Below the pieces are notes generated by a model, which was not told the DNA's origin, searched no databases, and worked only from the letters and a program-made list of their open reading frames with translations. Shown in pieces: positions 22,355 to 33,541 of a stretch of DNA of 64,000 nucleotides. The translations under genes and the position numbers were made by a program. The stretch comes from Pseudeuparius sepicola (taxonomy: Eukaryota > Arthropoda > Insecta > Coleoptera > Anthribidae). Each line of letters opens with the position of its first letter. Within the stretch, counting starts at the first letter, position 1. The DNA lies in contig OY987305.1 of assembly GCA_963920635.1 (NCBI GenBank), positions 22,220,876 through 22,284,875 of the forward strand. The letters run 5' to 3'.

Positions 22355-24325
22355 GCATTATATTACACAACAAGTTGACACAAAAATCCAAAAAATGACA
22401 ATATGTTGCATGTCACTATACAGGGTGAGTTTTTTCGATGCCCACTATGGGGATCTCGGAAACTAGCAGAGCTAGAACGAAGGTTAAATGGGGAAAGAAT
22501 TGCAGTTTTGAATGCTCAAACTAACGCCCCTTTTGGATTTTTAAAAAAGTTCATAGCTCACTAGATATTTTGGAAAGAGTGATTTTTTGCTATTTCATCA
22601 GATCTCTGTAGCTCCGTTATTTCTGATTATACAGAAAAACTGTAGAGACAAAAATTGTAGATAATTTTGGGCTTAATAAGATAATCTTATCCAATTTTTT
22701 ATGTTGTTTGTGATTTTTGAGATATGACATAAACTTGTTTTTTTTAAATGTAAATCATAGTTGGCTGTGGCGTTATAAAATCGGCCATTTTCTGAGCTTT
22801 CCAAAGATATAATACTCGGCATAGTTATTATAAAAAATAAAAGAGCTATGGCTAATTTTCTGATTTTTTTTTAGTTTTCAGTCAGCCATGGAATATTTTC
22901 ATAATTACGTTCTATTTTATAATTAGGTATACTTCAAACTTTCAAATATTTTATTTTTAGCTGGTAACAAAATGTAACAAAATAAAACAAAAATTAAAAA
23001 AATCAAATTCAAATTATTTTAAAAGGTCACCTTTTAAAATAAAAAAGGTGTTCAAACAATCCACCATTATTAGATATTTATGCAAATATTGCATCTTTTT
23101 AAAACTGAATTTGTTGCCTTTCTTAGAGAGCGCCTGTCAAAAATCGCACTAAAATCGCGTTATAGCCTTCAACTTCCCTCAGGCCCAGTTCCCAGGGCTT
23201 ATATATATTCAAATGGAAGCCTGGAGACTACTCTAGAATATTCCTGGCCAATGACAGATGCGCAAATCATAAAGTTCTACACCAACAAAGATGTGACGGA
23301 AAATGCCTCTAAACTAATCATAAAAATTATAAAACTGTAAGTGGAATACCAAAACTTAAAATTTATCTGCTAAATCTTTGAGTAGGTTACAAAACAGTGC
23401 AAACATGTTCATTTAGTTCATTGAAAGCTGATATAACAACTTCAGAGGCATTTTTCGTTACAATACAAAAGATAAACCACCATAAACATCAGAACCAGAA
23501 TTCAAAACTAACTACCTAGGATAATAAAATCACCACATGAAAGAACTATTACACAAAAAATTCCCATTTTACCAAATTTGAAGCTATTAGCTGATAAAAA
23601 TACATATAACCAAAAAAAGAACTTGTAAAACTTCTCAAATACTTATCTGGAAAGTTGCCACAGGCAGCAGTGTGAGAGACCTTCAATACTAAAACAGTTG
23701 TCAAATTGTTAGTGTGAATGGTATCACTTCTACACTAGCAGTGAGCATCTATGACTGAAGACTTACCTTTACTGAGTTTGTATAATTATTCGATAAGAAA
23801 TATTTCTTGGTTTGTTAAAACGGTACCTTGAGTTTGAGTATATAGGTAGGTGTTGGCCCACTGGGATTGAAACTATGGAGGTTTCTCGGTTTGTGAGAGT
23901 ATGGCTAATAATATGGCTATGTGAGTAACCCTACACCTTTAATTGGCCAAGTGAAGGGTGCTGTTCAAATGCAGTTTTAGAATGCAATTTCGGATTATTA
24001 ATGAAATAGAATGTCAGTTGGCAAACACGCAGCTGGAGAATATTGAGACGTCAGCTGTGAGTGCTCTAGTATTTTATCTACTATAATGTTAGCCATAACC
24101 CCTCGAATTAATGCAAATGGGTTGCCCCGTGGGGGCAACAATCAATATTCAATGACTGATGAGGATGACGGATCAGTGCAAATTATCGCTATGGGTCCAA
24201 GCTATATTCTTAAGAACTATAGAGATGGAAGCGATTCTGCGTCGAGAATGCATGATTTAATTTGAGTTAAATATTTATACACTTCCTGTCTTTTATTTAA
24301 AGTGGTAAGATTATTCATTTAGCTA
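22355..24325. other. Unassigned stretch with a TACAGGGTG terminus
   Basis: TACAGGGTGAGTTTTTTCG at about 22419 looks like the end of another element of the TACAGGGTG group, but no inverted partner is visible. A frame at 23080-23340 does not resemble a known protein. Nothing else can be assigned. Confidence 0.35.
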
Positions 24326-24359
24326 TAATAATAATAAATAATAATAATAATAATAATAA
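24326..24359. repeat. (TAA)n at the 5' end of the Dong/R4-like LINE
   Basis: About eleven TAA units, with one irregular step, end exactly where the LINE coding frame becomes open. Together with the (TAA)n at 27203-27225 it marks the target. Confidence 0.9.
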
Positions 24360-24360
24360 G

Positions 24361-27084
24361 AGCGAGAGTCTCCGTAAAGACATAGGACAAGTGACGGAAT
24401 ATACCAGAGGAGTTAGAACTAGAAGGATCCAGAGGGCGGTGCAGGCAGTAATGAGCCGCACCCAAATGCATTCTCGGCATGACCCCGCGAACATCACTGC
24501 TCAACAATGTCTTGACACATTAAAACAAAAACTTTCTGTTTTCGCAGGGCGTCTGAGGAGATACAAGGCTAGTAACAACAGGAAACGAGACAATAAACTC
24601 TTTGAACGATCAGAAAAGGGTTTCTACCGTGCTTTTAATTCTAGCGCCGATGCCACAAATGCGAGTTACCCTAGCAGAGAACAGGTCGACGGTTTCTGGA
24701 GAAATCAACTTGCCACACCAGGTCCATACAATGTCAGTGCAAGCTGGATCAGCGAAGAACGCGAGATGGGCCGGAACTATAGCCAGATGCAACACGAGCA
24801 ATTCACAACCGCTGAGGTCTCCGATGTCATCAAGAATTCCCACAACTGGAAGGCACCAGGTCCAGATCATCTCCAAAATTATTGGATTAAGAAGTTGTGG
24901 TGCACGCATGAACAAATAACTACCTTAATTAATGAAGTCTTGCTCGATCCTCTGAAAATGCCATTGTTTCTTACACAGGGTGCAACTTACCTGTTACCAA
25001 AAGACCAGCGGAATACGGATAACCCTGCCAAGTACCGCCCAATAACCTGCTTGCCTACGCTTTACAAGATAATCACATCTTGCCTTACGCAGCGAATATA
25101 TGCTCACTGCGAGCGGAACAACATCATTGCAATGCAGCAGAAGGGCTGCTCGAAGGGCGCAATGGGATGCAAAGAGCAACTCATCATAGACTCTGTCATC
25201 TGCAACCAGGCTCATTCCAAGCAACGAAACCTCCACATGGCTTATGTGGACTACAAAAAAGCATTTGATTCCGTACCTCACGACTGGCTCACAGGTATCT
25301 TAAAGCTGTATAAAATAGATCATCATACAGTTTCCTTTTTAGAACACGTTATGACAACCTGGCGCACTAAGATACAACTCAGAACCGCAGACAGTAACAT
25401 CGAGACCGACACAATCAACATCCGAAGAGGGATTTTCCAAGGAGATTCACTCAGTCCACTGTGGTTCTGCATGGCGATGAACCCTCTATCACATCGGTTG
25501 AACTCTACAAAATATGGCTTCGCTATCAAAAGCAACAACGCAGAAGCGATCAAGTTGAATCACCTATTATATATGGATGATTTAAAACTGATCGCCGCAA
25601 CCAAAAACCAACTAACGCAAATGCTTAAAATTGTAGAGGAGTTCTCCAGGGACATCGGAATGCTGTTTGGACTGGACAAGTGCCGCACCCTTAATATCAT
25701 CCGGGGAAAGCTCGAACAAAGCGCACACGAGATGCAGGACGGCCAGGAGATCGAAGCAATGAGCAAGGGAGATACATACAAGTATCTCGGGATGAAACAA
25801 GCTCAAAGGATAGACCATCGAACAATGAAGACTGATTTAACGAATGAATTCATCAAGAGAGTAAGACAAGTAGTGCGAACTGATCTTAACAGCAGGAATT
25901 TGTTTAAGGCCCTGAACACGTATGCGTGCTCTGTACTCAGCTATTCGTTCGGAATAGTGAATTGGACCAACACGGACATCAACAACCTGCAACGAAAAGT
26001 TAGGACACTACTGACAAAAGCTCATAAACATCATCCCCGTAGCGCCGTAGAAAGAACAACTCTGCCACGTCAACTAGGAGGAAGAGGATTGGCAGATCTC
26101 AGCAAGCAATTGGACCAACAAATATTAAATCTGCGTAATTATTTCTACAGGCAGGCCAACAGCTCCACACTACATAGGGCTATATGCGGAGCAGACGTCT
26201 CAACACCGCTACGTCTGACGGAACACGAGCGTCAAAATCACCACCGAACCGACAACGATAAACTACAGAGGTGGTTGGGGAAGCCGCTGCACGGGAGACA
26301 TCCTAATGAGGTTAACCAGGAACATGTCGACAAGTTAGCGTCGAACTATTGGCTGACCTCGGGACGAATGTTCCCCGAGACGGAAGGCTTCCTACTGGCC
26401 ATACAAGATCAGGTTATACCAACTCGCAACTACCTAAAATTCATTGTAGGAGATGCATCGGTAGTGGATGACAGATGCAGATACGGGTGCCCAACTTCAG
26501 AAACAATCCAGCACATAACAGGAGGATGTCAGATGTTCGCATCAACGGAATATAAGGAACGACACGATTCGGTTGCCAAGATCTTGCACCGGGAACTGGC
26601 GGAAAAGCTGCTGCTTGTGCAGACAGAAAGGGTCCCATATTACAACTACACACCTGAGCCTGTTCTTGAGAACAGCAACTACAAGATGTACTGGGATCGT
26701 ACAGTTCTGACTGATCAACGAGTTGCCCATAACAGACCGGACCTTATAATAGTTGATAAAATTTCTAGGAAGACAACTCTGATTGATGTGGCCATCCCGA
26801 ACAACAACAACCTGCGTGTGAAGCAAGTCGAGAAGATCGCGAAGTACAGAGACTTAGAAGAACGAATTAGAAGGCAATGGGAAATGGAGAACGTCCAAAC
26901 GATTCCAATCATCATGTCAACAACTGGTGTTATACCAAAAAGTTTGCTGAGAAACATCAAGGAGCTGAATCTAACTGATAGTCTTTACAGGTCCATGCAG
27001 AAAGCGGTACTACTTGCGACAGCCCGAACCGTCAGGAAATTCATGGGGAATGCAGGATCGTCCAAGAACATCAATGTCACCTAG
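24361..27084 (+). CDS. Reverse transcriptase/restriction-like endonuclease ORF of the Dong/R4-like LINE
   Basis: This is the only long intact ORF in the window (897 codons from 24391, open a further ten codons upstream). Residue numbers count from 24391. The RT domain has KAPGPDHL, KYRPITCLPTLYKI, MAYVDYKKAFDSVPHDWL, RRGIFQGDSLSP and an intact YMDD (394-397). A long thumb follows, then the zinc finger C696-x3-C700-x7-H708-x4-C713, and the restriction-like endonuclease motif R782-P-D784 with D799 in LIDVAIP. This order defines the R2/R4/Dong group, in which the endonuclease nicks a specific target and the RT primes from the nick. Start: no Met matches the family N-terminus; GTG at 24391 is only the first candidate after TAA repeats. 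No N-terminal zinc finger or Myb domain is present, probably lost by truncation. Enzymatic residues look intact, but without a 5' end it is unlikely to move by itself. Confidence 0.85.
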   Translation, partial: SESLRKDIGQVTEYTRGVRTRRIQRAVQAVMSRTQMHSRHDPANITAQQCLDTLKQKLSVFAGRLRRYKASNNRKRDNKLFERSEKGFYRAFNSSADATNASYPSREQVDGFWRNQLATPGPYNVSASWISEEREMGRNYSQMQHEQFTTAEVSDVIKNSHNWKAPGPDHLQNYWIKKLWCTHEQITTLINEVLLDPLKMPLFLTQGATYLLPKDQRNTDNPAKYRPITCLPTLYKIITSCLTQRIYAHCERNNIIAMQQKGCSKGAMGCKEQLIIDSVICNQAHSKQRNLHMAYVDYKKAFDSVPHDWLTGILKLYKIDHHTVSFLEHVMTTWRTKIQLRTADSNIETDTINIRRGIFQGDSLSPLWFCMAMNPLSHRLNSTKYGFAIKSNNAEAIKLNHLLYMDDLKLIAATKNQLTQMLKIVEEFSRDIGMLFGLDKCRTLNIIRGKLEQSAHEMQDGQEIEAMSKGDTYKYLGMKQAQRIDHRTMKTDLTNEFIKRVRQVVRTDLNSRNLFKALNTYACSVLSYSFGIVNWTNTDINNLQRKVRTLLTKAHKHHPRSAVERTTLPRQLGGRGLADLSKQLDQQILNLRNYFYRQANSSTLHRAICGADVSTPLRLTEHERQNHHRTDNDKLQRWLGKPLHGRHPNEVNQEHVDKLASNYWLTSGRMFPETEGFLLAIQDQVIPTRNYLKFIVGDASVVDDRCRYGCPTSETIQHITGGCQMFASTEYKERHDSVAKILHRELAEKLLLVQTERVPYYNYTPEPVLENSNYKMYWDRTVLTDQRVAHNRPDLIIVDKISRKTTLIDVAIPNNNNLRVKQVEKIAKYRDLEERIRRQWEMENVQTIPIIMSTTGVIPKSLLRNIKELNLTDSLYRSMQKAVLLATARTVRKFMGNAGSSKNINVT

Positions 27085-27202
27085 GGCCCGATAACATGGC
27101 AAGGGTCTCGTCCGAGCCAGATCCTTTTGGTATCCGGGATGCCCGGGATCTGAGTGAATGTTCCCCGTAGAGGGAGTGCGAATGCCTTTTGGCTAAGTCG
27201 AT
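27085..27202 (+). other. 3' UTR of the Dong/R4-like LINE
   Basis: Relatively GC-rich sequence between the stop and the downstream TAA repeat. It contains a CGGGATGCCCGGGATC stretch that can pair with itself. In this clade the 3' UTR is the RNA recognised by the RT. Confidence 0.6.
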
Positions 27203-27225
27203 ATAATAATAATAATAATAATAAT
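27203..27225. repeat. (TAA)n at the 3' end of the Dong/R4-like LINE
   Basis: About seven ATA/TAA units directly follow the LINE 3' UTR. They are followed by TTCTCACCCTCACAATACTCC, the start of a separate interspersed repeat, so the original target was the TAA tract abutting that repeat. Confidence 0.9.
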
Positions 27226-27487
27226 TCTCACCCTCACAATACTCCAAACTAGGAGTACCCCAGAAGCAACCACATGCTTGTGCGGGGGAGGGGGGCAATT
27301 ACTATTATTTTGTCTTCGTTGCCATTTGCGTCTAAGGCCGACTTTTTTCCGATAGAACTAGGATAGCATTCGCTCAAGTACTACGGAAAACCCTAGAAAA
27401 CCGTAGTAATCCCAGTGAGTGTGGGACAATTAGTAGGTAAATCACACGGATAAAGCTATTTAGCAGCAATACCGTGAACCCACATTT
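27226..27487 (+). repeat. Interspersed repeat B, copy 1
   Basis: This segment matches 31139-31400 closely over about 255 bp, from CACAATACTCCAAACTAGG through ATTTTGTCTTCGTTGCC and GATAGAACTAGGATAGC to CAATACCGTGAACCCACAT. The sharp end after CCCACAT is shared. It is non-coding. No Pol III boxes are obvious, so I cannot say whether it is a SINE or the terminus of a larger element. Confidence 0.8.
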
Positions 27488-28206
27488 GTCCAGCGCTCTT
27501 GGCCATAGCGGTGTTTTTCTTTAAAGACAATGTGCATGCACCTGCCTCGAACCAAGGTCGATCGAAGGCAGAAAAACATGCAGTCTAAAAAGTCAGCGCC
27601 GGTACGAGCGACGCCACCGCGGCCCCCCCAAGAAGAATGTTTATGTGGAACACTTTACAAGTTTTTTGTGGTAAATATTTAGTTTATTTCTAGTCTATTT
27701 TCTTAAAATTTCGACTTTATTCTCAAACTTTGACTTTATTCCTAAAATTAGCCATTATCTATACATTGTCATTCGGTCATGATATAAAAAAATTACCCGC
27801 ACAGTAGTGAAGGCCCAATAAGAAGCAACATGAGAAAAACCTAGTTTTGATATGTAAAGGGCATTTTCCAAAACATTAGCAAACGTTGAAAAGTAAACTA
27901 CTACGTAACTGGTTATCTGTGGGATATGTTCGTTACTTAAATAGTTATACAAAGTTCGTTACGTCACTTTTTAAAAATAAAACAATTAAGTGGTATTCCG
28001 TTCTGGAAATTAAGGTTACAGCGATACACCAAAAGTTACTGTTTTCGTTTTCCGAAGAAAAACTTAAAAAATAAATGGCTCCGTGCGATTCCACGCGCTA
28101 ATTTTACACCACCTAAATTTAGTATGGTATGTGAGTTACATTTTCAAAATGAATACATCATTCGCGAAGTTACTAAATTTGATAAAACTTCTTGTAAATA
28201 CTTCTT

Positions 28207-29355
28207 GTAACTGAACTGATAGTCAAAAATGAAACAACGTATTCTTGGAGTACAAATAAGGGCACTTCATAGTTTTTTTTATACAGAGCGTAGAAGTTTA
28301 GAGAAAAATACACATATTTCTTAGTATCTCTAGAAGTATACGAGATATTTTCTTCAAACTGGCGTGTCACATCAGCGGATGAGCCGTCAAACTTAAGGTT
28401 GATATGAAGCTTCTGAAGCCCCCAGTTGCGGAGAGACAGGGAGTTATTAAAATTAATTAGTTTAGAAAAATATCAATACCCTGTATAGTCGAATTTTTTA
28501 AAATTGTTTTGAGTGGTGAATCCAGTGGTTAACAAAAAGTATCTCCTAGTATTTTTTCATATTCGCAGCCGTTTCTTAATTATTTTCAAAGAACGGCAAT
28601 GCTGCAATAAACAAGTCATTTTAAGAATAAATCTAGCAATCTGTGGATGTCAATTATACTTTATTTAACAAAATTATTAAATTATTGAATGTTCGAAATG
28701 ACCGCCGTCTCTTTCAATACACGCAACTATGCGTTTCCGCGTATTTATTATTGCAGTCCATAGCAAAAGTGCATGTCAGTCAATTCTTCAAATGAAAATA
28801 TTGATACTAAAGTGCAAAGTTGACAGCCAAATGATTCAAATAATGCCAAGTTTAATTGACATCCATTATACATTGCTAGATTTATTCTTAAATGACTTGT
28901 TTATCGCAGCATTGCCGTTCTTTGAAAATAATTAAGAAATGGCTGAGAATATGGAAAAATACCAAGAGATACTTTTTTTTAACCATTGGATTTACCACTC
29001 AAAACAAATTTAAAAAATGCGATTATAGAGAGTATTCGTATTTTTCTGTACTAATTACTTTTAATAACACCCTGTATCTCCGCAACTGGGGGGTCTCAGA
29101 AGCTTCATATTAACCTTAAGTTTGACAGTTCATCCGCTCATGTGACACGCCAAGTTTGAAGAAAATATCTCCTATACTTCTAGAGATACTAAGAAATATA
29201 TGTATATTTCTCTCTAAATTTCTACGCTCTGTATAAAAAAAAACTATCATATCATGAAAAACTATGGCCCGTAGGAGAAAAAAATATATGAAGAAGTTCC
29301 CTTATTTTGACTCCAAGAATACGTGGTTTCATTTTTGACCATCAGTTCAGTGTAT
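28207..29355. mobile_element. Foldback element in the THAP exon, 1149 bp
   Basis: Two inverted arms of about 450-500 bp (28207 to about 28660, and about 28847 to 29355) flank a core of about 190 bp. The ends read GTAACTGAACTGATAG and CATCAGTTCAGTGTAT. The flanks TTGTAAATACTTCTT (28192-28206) and TTGTAAGTATTTCTT (29356-29370) are near-identical (13 of 15), and both encode the same THAP codons (CKYF), so they are very likely a target-site duplication. The core holds the tail of a transposase gene on the - strand (28677-28742). Related to the solo arm at 6725-7143. Confidence 0.8.
28677..28742 (-). pseudogene. Transposase C-terminal tail in foldback core
   Basis: On the - strand this reads RKRIVACIERDGGHFEHSII and then a stop. 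The ACIE..GG.FEH ending is typical of a widespread insect transposon-encoded protein (mariner-like helix-turn-helix group, annotated as DUF4817). Only the last 20 or so codons survive between the arms. Similar tails occur at 43649-43738 and 52033-52060. Confidence 0.55.
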
Positions 29356-29981
29356 TTGTAAGTATTTCTTTGAAACGGTCGTGTTTGAAAATAGATGCTA
29401 TGCCAAACATATTTTCCCAACTGTCCTAAATATCTCTCGACGCCCTGTTCTAGTGTTCGTAAAAGTAGAGAAGATAAAATTAGAGAAATCGCAATTGAAA
29501 ATGAAAATTTGTAAAAATTTGGCCAGAGCAGTAAAAGTTTCTATTCAAAATTTTGAGAAATTGCAAAACATTCTTGTTTCTTTCGATAAAAAAAATACTG
29601 ATGATAATTTTCAACAAATTAAAAATTACCTATTTAACAGATATTTTGGAGAGTTTAAGTTGTGATGACCCTGTTAAACGAGACGCTTTCAATTTTTTCT
29701 CCGAACAATAATAATTAAAGTTTCAAAGAAAAGGTGTCGTTATTCTACAATTATAATGATTTTGTCATCAATTTTGCATAAGATAAGTCCACATGCCTAA
29801 TTAGAAAATAAATTTTTAACAGATCCTACCGACGAGGATAGAAAGTTGTTTTTGGTTTACGCCCGTAATATTTTTAAACCCTTGGAAGATCATGAAAGAA
29901 ATGTTATACTTCTAATGGACGAAATTCACTTTCAACCTTATTTGGACTTTAAAGAAGGAAATATTGTGGGCACTTCATATA

Positions 29982-30899
29982 TACAGTGCCCGCCAAAAAG
30001 TCTGCACCATATGGGAAAAATTTTTAGTAAATAACTTACGGAAAATTTGTTTGCGGTATCAGGTTTTGCTTGCTCTAGAACCAAAATTGACATAATCAAA
30101 AGTTGTGACGTAGTCTTTTTTATATGTCAAATTTGACATTAATGAAAAAAAATTCCGAAAAATGGGCTTATTTAACCGAATTTCGAAAAAAGTCATAAGA
30201 AAAATATGTTTCCTTCGCAATTTTATACCCCTATGCAAAATTTCAAGAGCCTACTACGATTTTTATATTTTGCCCTTTGTTGCCCTTTTCCGTATTTGTT
30301 AATCCATAAAAGTCGATCCTATGCAATTTAAAACACTCATTGACTGAATACATACTGCATAATACTTAGTTTACGGTCTAAATATCCTTCTTTTCCTTTT
30401 TTTTGCAAAAAAATTAAAATGAGGGCTTGTTGAAGAAGCACGCTTGGTGCAAAACTGATCTCATTTTTACAGATAAACACATAAATTCGATTTACAAACT
30501 TCTTTCTATAGTTAATGGTTGTAAAAACACACAAATATTTCTGTTATGCTGATCTGATCAGAAATATCTAGAAAATTTAAAATATGTCCAATAATATCCA
30601 ACAAAGGGCAAAATATGGAAATCGTAGTAGGCTCTTGAAATTTTGCGTAGGGATATAAAATTGCCAAAGAAACATATTTTTCTTATGACTTTTTTCGAAA
30701 TTCGGTTAAATAAGCCCATTTTTCGGACATTTTTTTCATTAATGTCAAATTTGACATATAAAGGAGACTACGTCACAACATTTGATTATGTCAATTTTGG
30801 TTCTAGAGCAAGCAAAACCTGATGCCGCAAACAAATTTTCCGTAAATTATTTATTAAAATTTTTTCCCATATGGTGCAGACTTTTTGGCGGGCACTGTA
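29982..30899. mobile_element. TA-flanked foldback element, 918 bp
   Basis: Inverted arms of about 305 bp (29982-30288 and 30596-30899) surround a core of about 307 bp. The ends are TACAGTGCCCGCCAAAAAG and its inverse, and TA is duplicated at 29980-29981 and 30900-30901. Removing the element and one TA restores GTSYNNSF in the P-element-like frame, which confirms the boundaries. Arms differ at scattered positions, so it is not brand new. No coding capacity; probably a mariner-type non-autonomous element. Confidence 0.85.
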
Positions 30900-31138
30900 T
30901 AATAATTCATTTTTGGCCACATCTGCTTATACGTTTATGATATTTAGTATTACTTCAAAATTAAAGGAAGTTGTCCACATATTTCCTACATCTACCTTCA
31001 AAAATGAAACTCTATTTGAATATATTAGAACTGTTATTCTGAAATTGGAAGAAATAGGCTATAAAGTATTTTGTGTTATAAGTGACAACAACGCACTCAA
31101 TAGCAAGTCAATGAACAAAAATAACAAAAATAACAAAA

Positions 31139-31400
31139 GTTCCACCTTCACAATACTCCAAACTAGGAGTACCCCACAAACAAATGAATGCTTGTGCAGG
31201 AGAGGGGGGCAATTACTATTATTTTGTCTTCGTTGCCATTTGCGCCTAGGGCCGACTTTTTCCCGATAGAACTAGGATAGCATTCGCTCAAATAATACGG
31301 AAAACCCTAGAAAACCATAGTACCTAATCCCAGTGAGTGTAGGACAATTAGTAAATCACACTGATAAGCTATTAAGGAGCAATACCGTGAACCCACATCA
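31139..31400 (+). repeat. Interspersed repeat B, copy 2
   Basis: Matches the copy at 27226-27487. It follows an AACAAA-rich tract and truncates the P-element-like gene. Small indels distinguish it (for example, an extra CCTA after CATAGTA), so the two are separate old insertions rather than a recent duplication. Confidence 0.8.
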
Positions 31401-31708
31401 ATTGGAGCATGACAAATTATTAAAATTCGGATACTCCTTGTCCCTAAAAGTTTTATTTCCTACCACTTTTGAACGCCAGAATGTCACTTAGGCTTTAAAA
31501 ATTTTCAATCCGTTTGTTAGAGAATCCCTCTTAAAATTTGGAACGAACATTACCTATATGAATCTGAGAAAAAACTAAGAATTCAATCTTTATGTTGACA
31601 GTGTCTTCGCGAGAAGCTTCGGAACTCTACCTATAACAAGTTTTTCCTAAAACTTGGATGACTGTCGTGGAGAACAAAAACAACTAGACGTTTCATTTAA
31701 ACTTAATA

Positions 31709-32341
31709 TACAGGGTGGACCCAGATGGACTATACGATAGGTGGAAAAGACAAAAAAATTTCAAGTTGAAACTTGAGCTTTGGGGGATCAGCTTTGCATG
31801 ATTAGAAATTAATTTGCACCGTATTTTTATATTTAAAAAATCAAGCAGGCCTTGACAGGGACAATTTATTCATTTTCAGTTCAGGTATACTACCTTTTCC
31901 TTAAAAGATATAGAAAAATTTTATTAGAAAAAGTTGTTCAGAATGAAAATCCAAGTCCCAGTACCAATTTTAAAACAATCGGCACACTTTGGTTTTTCAA
32001 ATTTATCCATTTTTGCGGTTTTCGCGCAAATCAAGTACATTTATCGAAAATTTTTATCAGAAAAAAATTTTCAGAATGCAAATTTAAGACCTTGTATTAA
32101 ATTACTAAAAACAATCGGCATACTTTGATTTTCATCCAAAAAATCAAGTTGAAATTTGGCACGGGGACTTAAATTTTCATTTTCGACAACTTTTTCCAAT
32201 AAATTGCCGCTGTCAGGGCCTGCTTGATTTTTAAAATATAAAAATACGGTGCGAATTAGTTTCTAATCAAGCAAGGCTGATCCCCCAAAAGTCAAGTTTC
32301 AACTCGAAATTTTTTTGTCTTTTACACCCATCTGGGTGTAG
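31709..32341. mobile_element. TACAGGGTG foldback element, about 633 bp
   Basis: Left end TACAGGGTGGACCCAGATGG; right end, read on the other strand, TCTACACCCAGATGGGTG. Inverted arms of roughly 150-160 bp share AAAAGACAAAAAAATTTC, GTTGAAACTTGA, GGGGGATCAGC and AATACGGTGC. The core is AT-rich and non-coding and carries two near-repeats of an AAAATCAAGTTGAAA-like phrase. Confidence 0.7.
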
Positions 32342-33541
32342 ACATTGAAAATGGCGATTTTGAAAAAGGACGGCATGAAATGCCAGATAAACTTATTTAG
32401 CCGGCTATTGCTGTTATAGGATTTTAAGAAAAATACAATTTGAATCGGGACTGGCTTAGGACGTCCACGAAAAATTAGTTGTTGAGGAAGATTATAATTT
32501 CGTGAACAATCATAATCGTGGTGGTTTATCATTCCCTTAAGATACTGATGTACGCGTGGTTTTAATAAGTTACCTGTTATTTAACAAAGTAATTACTGGC
32601 AGTTGAAAGAATTAGAAAATTACCAAATTAAAATTTGCAAAAATCATAATCAGCAAGCCATTTTAAAACTAATAATAATTACCAGTATAACGAATACTCT
32701 TATCAAAAACTATTGCGGAAAATCTAATGATAGTGTCGGCAAAAATAAAAGAAGGAAATTGGTTATTGTTTGCAATAAATAACAATGTACGTAATCAGTT
32801 CACGACTGGCAGCCCCGTTTTACCAAGAAACCCTCATTTATTAATTTACAACGTTGTAAACTATCTAAAAAGCCGGTCTCTGCACTGCGCCATCATTACT
32901 ACTAGCAAAGATATATACAACCTATATCTTTGCTACTAGCGAATAGGTGACGTCAGGGCGCGCGGGCTTTATATTATCTGTGGTGTGGTGTGATATAACA
33001 CGTTAATAAATATGATTCCGCCTAATTCGAGTGACGTTTCGGGAGCTTGCTTCGCTTGACCGGTAAATGCCCCACTCTTTACGCAAAATTGCGCGCACTT
33101 TTCCCAACTAGTTACGGAAATAGGTATTTTCTTGTAGAAATTTAAAACGTGGGACAAACGACCTTAGCACCCGAGTAACTCGACGCTACTGGTTGAAAGC
33201 AAACGACCAAAGTGAAACTTGGAGGGCCTTGGTACAGGGGTGGCCCATGCAAGCGGAAAAAGTGCGTTACGAAAAGTTATCGCGAAAAATTTTTTTTTTA
33301 ATTAAATCAAAAAGATAATAAAGGAAAAAGGATAACTGTTTCTATAAAGAATTATAAACTGCAGAAAAATGTACACTAACTCTTAGTTCGTTCCCAGAAT
33401 ATTTCGGCATATTTTTTAATTGAAAGGTCGTCACCGGTTAGCCACAAGTGCCTATAATCAAGGATTTTAATAAATAGCTGGTTTACGGCTGTGTAGTTAT
33501 ACTTGGTAGATAAAATAACGAGTCTTTTAGCCAGAAAGGTA
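32342..33541. other. Unassigned stretch with a short hairpin
   Basis: A 13-bp perfect hairpin, TAGCAAAGATATA (32903-32915), spacer TACAACC, and its inverse (32923-32935), lies here. Nothing else is recognisable. Open frames are short. Confidence 0.4.

Larger units (their letters stand above)
24360..27202 (+). mobile_element. Dong/R4-clade non-LTR retrotransposon, 5'-truncated
   Basis: A 2.84-kb insertion holds a single long ORF and a 118-base 3' UTR and has (TAA)n on both sides. The Dong element of silkworm is known to lie in TAA repeats, and the coding content (RT followed by a CCHC finger and a restriction-like endonuclease) fits the R4/Dong clade. The frame is open right up to the 5' TAA repeat with no start codon, so the 5' end is truncated. 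There is no poly(A); the 3' end runs straight into TAA repeats. Confidence 0.8.
27990..31125 (+). pseudogene. THAP/P-element-like transposase gene split by two foldback elements
   Basis: The N-terminal THAP domain can be read at 28044-28200 in one frame: FPKKNLKNKW, AIPRANFTPPKF (the AIPR box), VCELHF (the Cys and His of the C2CH finger) and DKTSCKYF. The first Cys pair is decayed and a frameshift precedes it. The gene resumes after the first insertion at 29371 (FETVVFENR...). The RNase H-like part appears at 29910-29979 as LLMDEIHFQPYLDFKEGN, where the Asp is expected to be catalytic, and after the second insertion at 30902-31125 as a Phe/Ile-rich segment ending FCVISDNNALNSKSM, with a second catalytic Asp. 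The gene stops at repeat B, so the C-terminal third is missing. P-type transposases use GTP and make 8-bp target duplications; this copy is dead. Confidence 0.75.

Noticed and set aside
23080..23340. 86-codon frame with phrases resembling an enzyme C-terminus
   Set aside because: No family could be named and no second segment or splice signals support it.
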